Source of the DNA: a candidate division KSB1 bacterium
GTDB taxonomy: Bacteria; Zhuqueibacterota; Zhuqueibacteria; JANLFK01; Oleimicrobiaceae
Direction of reading: 5' to 3'
DNA length: 64,000 bases
NCBI GenBank assembly: GCA_024655945.1
Contig: JANLFK010000006.1
Coordinates: 1 to 64,000, forward strand
Part shown: one piece after another, positions 53,229 through 62,300 of the stretch
How positions within the stretch are numbered: position 1 is the stretch's first letter
Layout: the number at the start of each line of letters is the position of its first letter
The notes under the pieces: model-generated
Told to the model about the DNA's origin: nothing
Databases searched by the model: none
The model's input: only the letters and a program-made list of their open reading frames with translations
Program-made: the position numbers and the translations under genes

Positions 53229-56200
53229 TCACTTGATGATGGCGAACTTGCCGATCTTGCTGCCCAGGCTGCCGGCGTCCACATGGAAAATGTATAGCCC
53301 TGGGGCGACGTCAAGGTTATCCTTGGTGCGCAGGTCCCAAGGCACATAGCCGTGCGTGGAGCCGTCGTGGTACAGCGTCTGCACCAGCTCACTGCGCACC
53401 GTGTAGATGCGGATGGTGCACCGTTCAGGCAGGCCGCGGAATTCGATGCGCCGCTCCCCTCGCCCGGAGATGGCAAAGCGCTCGGCCTCAAAACTCGCCG
53501 AGCCGACATAGGGATTCGGCACGACATACGGATCTTCAGTAAACTGTTGCGCCGCCTTCTGCGGGTCGAGCCATTCCCCTGTCGTAGTGAAGACGAATTC
53601 GTCTCCTGCGCCCAGGGGATAAAGCAGACGGAGGTAGTACACGTCGCCCGCCTTGGGCGGGACAAGGGGACCGCGTTTGGCCTGACCTGTGGTGTCCACC
53701 TCGATGAGCCAGGTGATCTGAGGTTGCGTACCCTTTTCTGGCACATAGGTAATGACCTTGATGAACTCGTCGGCCCTGCTCAGGTTGTTGTCCCTATCAA
53801 GGTCTCTGAACTGAAACTTCAGCCGCAGTGGGCCCGCATCGGTCAGTGCCTCGACACGGAACTTGGCCGGACGAGATGGCAGGCCAATTGCCGCCAGAGA
53901 GGTGTCCAGAAAGGTGTCGGCAAAGGTAATTTTCACGTCATGGGGGAAGCCCGGCCGCCGCCTATTGATGGACAGCTGATACTGGTAGGAGGAGCGCAGG
54001 CACATGGTGGTGGCGCTGCCCGGCGCAAAGCCGCTCTGCGCCGTGTCCACGCTAATCGTGGCCGGCGTGCTCACGATGGGCAACAGTCCTGCCCCGACCG
54101 GGCCGACTCCCAGCCCATCCAGGTCGGTGCCGTTGGTGAAGACGTACTTGTGGGTAGTGCTGTCGTACAGGTCGTAGAAGGCGGCACGCACGCTGTCGGC
54201 CGAGGGGAGCTTGGTCCTGACCACGAAAAGGTGCTCATGCGGCACCAGCGCCGAATTGACCACCTGCACGTCTACCGTGCCCACGCCTTTGCCCTTCGTC
54301 TTGCTGCACACCGACGCAGCGGCCGGCACGAAGCCCAACACCTTCGGTTCCGGTCGCATCGCGACCACGTTCGTGGGAAGGATCAGGCCGCCGCGCGGCG
54401 TGCGCGACACGCTGATGGCATTCTCCGAGGGATAGAAGTCCAGCGAGTCCGAGCCATGGTCGTAGGCAGTCACCGCGTAGTAGTAGAGCTGCCCATTCGT
54501 CACCGTGGTGTCCGTCCAGGTGTGGGTGACGCCCGTATCCTCGCCCAGGTAGTAGGCCACCCCTTCCACCGTCTGCTTGGAGAAACCCTTGATGCCATTC
54601 TTCAGGTCAAACTGCGCAATTGGACGGCCGTTGCCAATTGGCCCTGTACCCCGCGCGGTGGTGATAACTTTCGGGTCGCGGAACTCGGGATCGGTGGAGC
54701 GGTAGATGCGATACCCTTCGAAATCGTATTGCAGGGTCACCGGATCGATCCCTCGCTCGGCAGCATCGTCCCACGACAGGCGCACCCACCCGTCGCCTGC
54801 CTCTGCCGTAACTTTTGGCTGCGGCGGCGGCACCGCAAACTGGTAGTTGGCGTTGTAGATTTGCTGCACGATGCGCACCGTGTTGCGCAACTCCTCCAAG
54901 TCGGCGCCATAGGCCAGAGCTAAGCTAAAGCGCTCCGTCTTGCCGGCCGGGAGCTTGAAAGGACCAGACGCGAACAGGAAGCCAATGTTGTAGTTCAGCA
55001 TCAGCGCCTGGTCGAAACGTGCCGCGGGATCGGGCGCGGTGAAAAACTGATACAGCCGCTTTGGCCACTCCTTGCCGTCGTCGAAAAAGACAATGTTGTC
55101 CGTCTCCTCCGAAGGGTTACCCTGCCCTGGGCGGATACGGTTCATCTTGAACCCAGTCAAACCGATCTGGTCTGACTCGTTGAGGTCTGTCTTGTCGAAA
55201 TTCGGCTCGCCGTTGGTGGGGATGCCATCCCCCTCGCCGGTATCGTTGGTGCCGAACACCCCGTCGGCGCCGGTGTCACACAGCTCGGCCACCCAGTCCA
55301 TGTCCTCGTCGCCAGTCCACCAGCGCGCCACCCGGTAGGCAGGACGGGTGGCAATGGTGCCGATGGCACGCTCGAACTGCTGCACGTTGTAGTGGCTCTT
55401 CAGATACTGCAGGATAGCCTCCTGCCCTACCAGGAGTTCACCCGGCCCTCCGTCCCTTCGCTCGTCCACTATCCCGTCAAGGTCATTGTCGATGCCGTCA
55501 TAGGGGTTGCCGGGCGTCTCAAGGTAGGAGTAGCCAAGGTAGCCGGTGCGGAGGCAGTTGGAGCTCAGGCCAACGCCGTGACCAAGCTTGTCCCACGTGT
55601 ACACTAAGTTGATGCCAAAGGATTTGTCAAAGTAGGCGTTGTCATCGTCAGACTCGTAGATGCCGTCACAAGAGAGGGCCGAACCCCCAACGCCGGAGTC
55701 CATGTACATGCCGAAGATGATGTTGTTGTCATAGTCGGTGGTGCCCTCATTGGTGATGTCGTAGTGCCAGAAGATGACGTTGGCGGCCTGCGGGTTGGCC
55801 CACTGGAAGCCTCTGACCTCGATACGCAGGCCTAAGCCGCGCCGCGTCGAGTCCCTGCTGTCCGGGTAAAAGTCCCAGGCATCGTAAAAGTCATCGTCCA
55901 TCACGAAGAAACTTTCCTGGTCGGCGTTGGGTCGCTTGCCAAAGTAGCCGTTCCAGCTGCCTCGCCAGCCTGGGTCATCGGGGTCATTGAGCTTGTCTGG
56001 CCAGTAATCAGGCCAGGTGCGCGGGTCGTTGCTGATGGCCGGCGAGCGCCCCTTGTTGATGCTGGGGTCCGCCTGGAAGTAGCCGGGGCGTGGCTCAAAG
56101 CGCATCACGCGATTGCGCAACGGGCTTATCCCCTGCCGCTCCCGATAGCCGGTCTCCATGATGTAGACATCGCGCCCCTTTCTATCCCGGATCTTCGCAA

Positions 56201-56486
56201 GCACAAACGGAGTGATACCATCGGTGTAGTTGAGGCCACTGCCTTTGGGCACCTCGGCAGAGTGGAAGACGCTGAGGTCCACGTTGCCGGGGTCTGGCGG
56301 ATAGTCGCCAACCATGCCATAGTTGTAGAAGACGGTACGGATGTTGGCGGCGTCGTGGAACCCGGCGCGCTCCGCATCCACCCGCCCGCGCATCTCCTGG
56401 GGCACTACCGGCGGCAGCTGCGCGTAGGCAGCCACCTGGCAGGACCCCAAAATCGCCAGCACAAGAATGCCGATCTTGCGGCTCAT
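53229..56486 (-). CDS. ~1000-residue secreted protein with T9SS sorting domain (triad B cargo)
   Basis: A 1085-aa paralogue of the protein at 20987-24124. Shared features include FFVMDDDFYDAWD, FWHYDITNEGTTDYD, QIGLTGF, LFASGPF, LSWDDAAERGIDP and YDFEGYRIYRS. The C-terminal sorting domain is PYVVPNPYVGSASFEAER...CTIRIYTVRSELVQTLYHD...GKFAIIK. Extra Asp-rich loops (GIDNDLDGIVDERRDGG near ~345; GADGVFGTNDTGEGDG near ~420) look like calcium-binding repeats. The signal peptide is IGILVLAILGSCQVAAYA. No catalytic motif is seen. Its position between TonB receptor and PorV-like gene within a glucan locus suggests surface glycan binding, perhaps in the place of SusD (inference). Confidence 0.82.
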   Translation of the reverse strand: MSRKIGILVLAILGSCQVAAYAQLPPVVPQEMRGRVDAERAGFHDAANIRTVFYNYGMVGDYPPDPGNVDLSVFHSAEVPKGSGLNYTDGITPFVLAKIRDRKGRDVYIMETGYRERQGISPLRNRVMRFEPRPGYFQADPSINKGRSPAISNDPRTWPDYWPDKLNDPDDPGWRGSWNGYFGKRPNADQESFFVMDDDFYDAWDFYPDSRDSTRRGLGLRIEVRGFQWANPQAANVIFWHYDITNEGTTDYDNNIIFGMYMDSGVGGSALSCDGIYESDDDNAYFDKSFGINLVYTWDKLGHGVGLSSNCLRTGYLGYSYLETPGNPYDGIDNDLDGIVDERRDGGPGELLVGQEAILQYLKSHYNVQQFERAIGTIATRPAYRVARWWTGDEDMDWVAELCDTGADGVFGTNDTGEGDGIPTNGEPNFDKTDLNESDQIGLTGFKMNRIRPGQGNPSEETDNIVFFDDGKEWPKRLYQFFTAPDPAARFDQALMLNYNIGFLFASGPFKLPAGKTERFSLALAYGADLEELRNTVRIVQQIYNANYQFAVPPPQPKVTAEAGDGWVRLSWDDAAERGIDPVTLQYDFEGYRIYRSTDPEFRDPKVITTARGTGPIGNGRPIAQFDLKNGIKGFSKQTVEGVAYYLGEDTGVTHTWTDTTVTNGQLYYYAVTAYDHGSDSLDFYPSENAISVSRTPRGGLILPTNVVAMRPEPKVLGFVPAAASVCSKTKGKGVGTVDVQVVNSALVPHEHLFVVRTKLPSADSVRAAFYDLYDSTTHKYVFTNGTDLDGLGVGPVGAGLLPIVSTPATISVDTAQSGFAPGSATTMCLRSSYQYQLSINRRRPGFPHDVKITFADTFLDTSLAAIGLPSRPAKFRVEALTDAGPLRLKFQFRDLDRDNNLSRADEFIKVITYVPEKGTQPQITWLIEVDTTGQAKRGPLVPPKAGDVYYLRLLYPLGAGDEFVFTTTGEWLDPQKAAQQFTEDPYVVPNPYVGSASFEAERFAISGRGERRIEFRGLPERCTIRIYTVRSELVQTLYHDGSTHGYVPWDLRTKDNLDVAPGLYIFHVDAGSLGSKIGKFAIIK

Positions 56487-56507
56487 CCGCTCATTCTCCC
56501 TAATTGG

Positions 56508-59168
56508 TCACTGTCCGGAACTGACCGTGATTCCCACCTCTACGCGCCGCGGCGGGTAGTAGCGGCCCGGGTCGGCCAGCGTGGCGCGCTGCCCCACGGG
56601 ATTGAGTGAGTAGTCGGGACTTCCGGTGTCATCGAAGACAAAGCCATTGACGAACCTGGTGTCCAGCAGGTTGACTACGCGCGAGAACAGGCTCACCGTC
56701 ATGCCGTGCAGGCGGAAGTACTTCTCGGCCCGCAGGTCAACGCGGAAGAAAGGCGGCTTGCGTCCGGAGTTGGTCTCCAGTCCACCGCCAAAGCCCGCCT
56801 TCAGCGACGGGGTATAGGGTTGACCACTTCCGTAACGAAGGACGGCGCTCACTGCAAAATTCCTCGGCGACTCTAAGAGCACGCTGGCATTGAGGGTGTG
56901 GCGCTGATCCCAGTTGAGCGCTATCTGCCGCGGACGGGGGTCCTCCCCTGCTGCCGCCCTGGTGGCCGTCTCGCGAGGGTCGCTGGAGTTGCCCATCGCC
57001 TTCTGCCAGGTGTAGTCGACCATGGTACTCAAAGGACCTATGCGGCGCTGGTCCACGGCCACCGTGAAACCGAGCGCATTGCCAAAATCCACGTTGGTCA
57101 GACGGGCGTACTCCGCGGCGGCATAGGTGGACACAAACTCCACCCCCAACAGGTCGCGAATATCCTTGTAGAAAATGCTCACATCCAGCCCGAGGAACGG
57201 CGTGATGGCGTGCTTGTAACCAAACTCGTACTGCACCGTGCGCTCCGGCTTGATGTCGGGGTTGCCCATCACGCCGTAGCTTATCCCCCCTGCCTGCAGC
57301 TCATCGAGCACCTGATAGTCGGAGTTGGAGAAGATCTGGCCCAAGGCAGGCATCTGGTAAAAGTGCCCGTAGGCGAAAAAGAGGGCCGCACTCGCCGTCA
57401 TCGGATAGGAGACCCCGATGCGAGGTGCCAGGGAGATCTTCTTGCTCGTTCGCTTGGGATAGCTTGGCGGAGCGCCGGCAATGGCGTTAGCCGGGTTTTG
57501 CAGGTCGCTGGGCACGGTGGCGCGCGCATCGAAGTACTCCAGGCGCGCTCCCGCTCTGACGATGAAGTCGCGCCACTCCAGTTGTCCCTGCCCATAAGCC
57601 ATCAGCGACACAGGATGGTAGGTGGCCACGTCGGGGTAGTCAGGGGGCTCGTTCACGTGCCGGGTGATCAGCGCCCCGCCGGTGCCGACCACGTACCCCG
57701 GCACGCCAAACTGCACCGTCGCCACCTGTGCCTCGAGGCCGGCCTTGCAGAGGAGAGTGCGCGTAACCTGACTGGTGATGGCGCCCTTGGCCACGACCGC
57801 GTTTGTTCGCTGCCGAAAGCGAGTCAAGTCCACACCCTGCACCACCGCTCCCAACTCGTAGTTGTAATCGCCGATGGGTGGACCTGCCGCGTCGTAGCGC
57901 GTGTCGTAGACGTCTTCATAGACGTGGTCACGGTAGTCGAAGTAGTTCTGCCGGAGGCTGAGGTTGTAGAAGGTGTTGCCCGAGAGGGTATGGGTCCAAT
58001 CGATCCCATGGACCAAAGAGAATGTGCGCTGCGCAGTCATGCCGTCCGGGTTCAGACGAAACGCAAAGTTGTACCGCTTGCTGTGAATCGCATTGTAGAT
58101 TGCCTGATAGTCCAACTGCACGTCCTTCAGCGAACGGTTGGTCAGCTTCACAACCCCGGACAACTCCTTGCTGTACGCCAACGGCAGCTCCTTGCCGTCG
58201 CCTGTGGGCGTAAAGACCTTCTTTTCAAAGTCCGCACGGTCAGTGGGCGCAAAGCGGCGCTCGCCGAAGATGTAGCCATTGTCGATGAAGCGACGCGTGC
58301 TGAGCAGAAAGAAGGTCTTTGGCAATCCGGTGGGGCCACTCAGGGAGAACTGGTAGTTCTGGATAGCTAAGGGGCGGAAGCGGTCATCCACGCCGCGCCG
58401 CGGGCCAGTGGTGAACATATAGTCGGCCAGGTAAACCTCGCCATTCCAGGAGAAGCGTTCGCTGCCGGACTTGAGCACGACGTTGACCACGCCACTCATG
58501 GCCTGGCCGTACTCCGCGTCGAACGTGCCGCTGATCACCTGCACCTCCTGGAGGATCGACCGGTCCAACTGGAGGGAGGAGCTATTGTCGTAGCTATTGT
58601 TGACGGTCACTCCATTGATTTGGTACTGCACCTCTCCCAGCCGTCCGCCGCGGAAGTGGCCGTCCACGACCCCGGCCTGCAGGTCCACGATCTCCTGCAG
58701 GTTCCGCACCGGCATGATCTGGATATCGGCGCTGCTCAAGGCCGCCATGGAGCTGGTCAGGTTCAGCTCCACTACCGGCTTTTCGGCCACCACCACCACC
58801 GTTTCGCCCTCGATAGTGCTCTCCTCCACTGCGACATCGAGCAACGTGGTGCGGTCTGCGGTGATAGCCACATCTTCCACTACTCGGGTCTTGTAGCCGA
58901 TGTAGGAGATTCTAACCTGATACCGCCCTGGCGGCACGTTGAGCACGTGGTAGTAGCCTTGTGCGTCTGTGGCCGCCCCGAACAGGGTGCCCACGAGGAC
59001 TACGTTGGCACCTGGGAGTGGCTGGTTGCTGGCATCAAGCACGCGCCCGGCGAGCTTGCCGGTGGTACCTGCCATAGCCCCGTTCCGCCAGGCCGCCACG
59101 CCCCACAACAGCGCCAGCATCACCCTGCAAACGGCTGCAACACGACTCACGCGAATGACTGAGCCCAT
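56508..59168 (-). CDS. TonB-dependent receptor with carboxypeptidase-regulatory domain (triad B)
   Basis: An 886-aa outer-membrane receptor. Order: signal peptide (VMLALLWGVAAWRNGAMA); CarboxypepD_reg domain, residues ~35-115 (LAGRVLDASNQPLPGANVVL, DAQGYYHVLNVPPGRYQVRI); plug, ~125-235 (VVVVAEKPVVELN, VQYQINGVTVNNSYDN, GTFDAEYGQAMSGVVNVVL); then barrel to the end. It lacks the zinc ribbon of its paralogue and is ~150 residues shorter. ATG 59168 is preferred because GAGGGCGACC precedes it; an ATG 12 bp upstream lacks a site. Given the locus it probably imports glucan oligosaccharides. Confidence 0.92.
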   Translation of the reverse strand: MGSVIRVSRVAAVCRVMLALLWGVAAWRNGAMAGTTGKLAGRVLDASNQPLPGANVVLVGTLFGAATDAQGYYHVLNVPPGRYQVRISYIGYKTRVVEDVAITADRTTLLDVAVEESTIEGETVVVVAEKPVVELNLTSSMAALSSADIQIMPVRNLQEIVDLQAGVVDGHFRGGRLGEVQYQINGVTVNNSYDNSSSLQLDRSILQEVQVISGTFDAEYGQAMSGVVNVVLKSGSERFSWNGEVYLADYMFTTGPRRGVDDRFRPLAIQNYQFSLSGPTGLPKTFFLLSTRRFIDNGYIFGERRFAPTDRADFEKKVFTPTGDGKELPLAYSKELSGVVKLTNRSLKDVQLDYQAIYNAIHSKRYNFAFRLNPDGMTAQRTFSLVHGIDWTHTLSGNTFYNLSLRQNYFDYRDHVYEDVYDTRYDAAGPPIGDYNYELGAVVQGVDLTRFRQRTNAVVAKGAITSQVTRTLLCKAGLEAQVATVQFGVPGYVVGTGGALITRHVNEPPDYPDVATYHPVSLMAYGQGQLEWRDFIVRAGARLEYFDARATVPSDLQNPANAIAGAPPSYPKRTSKKISLAPRIGVSYPMTASAALFFAYGHFYQMPALGQIFSNSDYQVLDELQAGGISYGVMGNPDIKPERTVQYEFGYKHAITPFLGLDVSIFYKDIRDLLGVEFVSTYAAAEYARLTNVDFGNALGFTVAVDQRRIGPLSTMVDYTWQKAMGNSSDPRETATRAAAGEDPRPRQIALNWDQRHTLNASVLLESPRNFAVSAVLRYGSGQPYTPSLKAGFGGGLETNSGRKPPFFRVDLRAEKYFRLHGMTVSLFSRVVNLLDTRFVNGFVFDDTGSPDYSLNPVGQRATLADPGRYYPPRRVEVGITVSSGQ

Positions 59169-59242
59169 GGTCGCCCTCATCTTCAGGTGGTCAGCGGCAA
59201 AGCCGCACCCACCGTCCCGTGTCCACGCCCTACAAGACGAGG

Positions 59243-59297
59243 AAAGGCACCCTCTCCTTGCGCCCGTCGTGCACAGGGCAAGGTAGAGGGTGCCTTT
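59243..59297 (-). terminator. long hairpin after the CBM9-like gene
   Basis: A stem of 19 bp with a one-base bulge: AAAGGCACCCTCT (59243-59255) pairs with 59285-59297, and CCTTGC (59256-59261) pairs with 59278-59283. On the minus strand only CCTTTCCTCG follows, so the T-run is weak. It probably acts as a partial terminator or mRNA-stabilising structure between the CBM9-like gene and the receptor gene. Confidence 0.6.
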
Positions 59298-59307
59298 CGC
59301 GCCAGTG

Positions 59308-62300
59308 TCACTTGACAGCTAACATCTTGCCCGTACGGGTAACGGAGACGTGTCCGCTCCGCGAGGCGAGCTGCAGCTGGTACAGGTACATCCCAGAGCT
59401 CAACCCGGTTGCATCAAACGAGACTTCTTTGATGCCCGCCGTCTGCAGACCCAACGGCATTGTCGCCACATTGCGGCCGAGGACGTCAAAGACCTTTAGG
59501 GTCACCACGCCGTCCTCCGGCAAGGCGTAACGAATCACCGTTGAGGGGTTGAACGGGTTCGGGTAGTTGCCGATGATGGCAAAGTACCTTGGCACGTTCT
59601 CTTCCGGGCGTTGGGCCACACCCACGCGCAGAGGCACGTAGGCATTGGGGTCCATGTAGGCCCAGGCGGGGGCAGCGGGCCAGGTGCTCTCGCGCATCCA
59701 CCAGGTGCGCGTGCCATAGTTGTCCGCCGGGTTGGCAAAGGCATCCCCGTCAAACAACGTCGCACTGATGAACAAATCCCCATCACCACGACCCACCGGG
59801 TACCCCAGCGCCTTCAGGTCAATGGCCAACTCAAAACTGTACCCCTCGTCAATGTCCTGGGGATTGTTCACCGTCGTGTTCGGCTTCAACGCCATCGCCG
59901 CCTGCGCCATGTGCAGCGAATCAATCATGTGCGCCAAATAGTCCATCACCTGCAACGACCCCAACGAATCCACCCGCACCGTCAACTGCCGCCGCTCCAG
60001 GTTGTGATCATCAGGATTCATCACCGCACGATCGTTGATGATAAAACGAATCCCATCCCACATGTCGTACAAATTCATCCCCGTCACCGCCTGATCCCGC
60101 ACATCCACCCCAAGGTACAACATGTCCCCCTTGAAAAACCACTTCACCGTCGCATCCCCAGGATCTAACACCGGCGCCCGCACCCCCGCTATCTCCGGCT
60201 GAAACTGACCACTCCGCCACGGCCCTATCCCCGGATACGACGCCCGCAATTGCTCATCCCCATAGCGAATCTCCAAACCCGGCGCTTTCGCCCACACCGC
60301 CTCCTCCAACCGCCCGTCAATCACCGGATCCGGATAATTTACCCCATTGGGAATCACGACCTCCGGCCCCACCAACGGCACCGGCCCCGAATCCACCGTC
60401 ACATCCGGCCGCGCATATATCCGCGCCACATCATAGGCCGACGCATTCCCCCACGGCCCACACCACCACGTCCGATTCCCGCTAAACTTGTCCGCATTGT
60501 GCGGCCAGTGCCAATCCGCATCGTAAATCGACACGTTGAACTCCACAATGTCCCCCTCCGGCCGCGTCACATCGTACCCCCGCGGCGTCAAGTTAAACTT
60601 AAACTCCACCACGTACCCCCTATCCGGCGTCGAATCATCGTTGCTCACCCCATCCACCACCGTCACCGCATCCCATACCCCTCGATCGCCCGACGCCCAC
60701 CCGAAAAACCCAGGCGACGCCCCCACATTGCCCGTGTTCGGATCCGCCCAACCCTCCGTCACCCACCCGTAAAAATACTCAAACGGCGGCGCCGGACGAT
60801 CCACCTCCGAATGATCCCGCATGTTCATCAAAAAACCGTCAAACTGATTGAACAACCCTCCCCCCACCGAACTGTCCTTCACCACCGCCGCCATGTACAA
60901 GTAATTCCCCGAGACCAAAAACTTCAACGTCGCATCCAACGGATCGCTCGGCTTCACCCCACTCTCATCCTTCCACCCACTGCCAGGTATCAACCCCGAA
61001 CTCTTCCCATACTGCAACCGCACCGACTCCGCCTTCTGCCACGATACCTCATCCAACCGCCCATCCAACACAATCGGCTCGCTGGTCGCCCGCGCCCAAA
61101 TCACATTCGGCCGCTCCAGAGCACTGGCAATCTCGCCATCGGGCACGTAGGCATTAGGGTCCATGTAGGCCCAGGCGGGGGCAGCGGGCCAGGTGCTCTC
61201 GCGCATCCACCAGGTGCGCGTGCCATAGTTGTCCGCCGGGTTGGCAAAGGCATCCCCGTCAAACAACGTCGCACTGATGAACAAATCCCCATCACCACGA
61301 CCCACCGGGTACCCCAGCGCCTTCAGGTCAATGGCCAACTCAAAACTGTACCCCTCGTCAATGTCCTGGGGATTGTTCACCGTCGTGTTCGGCTTCAACG
61401 CCATCGCCGCCTGCGCCATGTGCAGCGAATCAATCATGTGCGCCAAATAGTCCATCACCTGCAACGACCCCAACGAATCCACCCGCACCGTCAACTGCCG
61501 CCGCTCCAGGTTGTGATCATCAGGATTCATCACCGCACGATCGTTGATGATAAAACGAATCCCATCCCACATGTCGTACAAATTCATCCCCGTCACCGCC
61601 TGATCCCGCACATCCACCCCAAGGTACAACATGTCCCCCTTGAAAAACCACTTCACCGTCGCATCCCCAGGATCTAACACCGGCGCCCGCACCCCCGCTA
61701 TCTCCGGCTGAAACTGACCACTCCGCCACGGCCCTATCCCCGGATACGACGCCCGCAATTGCTCATCCCCATAGCGAATCTCCAAACCCGGCGCTTTCGC
61801 CCACACCGCCTCCTCCAACCGCCCGTCAATCACCGGATCCGGATAATTTACCCCATTGGGAATCACGACCTCCGGCCCCACCAACGGCACCGGCCCCGAA
61901 TCCACCGTCACATCCGGCCGCGCATATATCCGCGCCACATCATAGGCCGACGCATTCCCCCACGGCCCACACCACCACGTCCGATTCCCGCTAAACTTGT
62001 CCGCATTGTGCGGCCAGTGCCAATCCGCATCGTAAATCGACACGTTGAACTCCACAATGTCCCCCTCCGGCCGCGTCACATCGTACCCCCGCGGCGTCAA
62101 GTTAAACTTAAACTCCACCACGTACCCCCTATCCGGCGTCGAATCATCGTTGCTCACCCCATCCACCACCGTCACCGCATCCCATACCCCTCGATCGCCC
62201 GACGCCCACCCGAAAAACCCAGGCGACGCCCCCACATTGCCCGTGTTCGGATCCGCCCAACCCTCCGTCACCCACCCGTAAAAATACTCAAACGGCGGCG

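Noticed and set aside
53352-54923. 523-codon plus-strand open frame
   Set aside because: Antisense shadow of the 1085-aa triad B cargo gene.
56898-58370. 490-codon plus-strand open frame
   Set aside because: Antisense to the triad B TonB receptor, with no recognisable domain.
60250-61677. 475-codon open frame on the plus strand across the repeats, and its 320-codon twin at 61759-62721
   Set aside because: They are antisense to the CBM9-like gene, extremely rich in Arg/His/Pro/Ile and have no ribosome site. They arise from the G-ending codon bias of the real gene.
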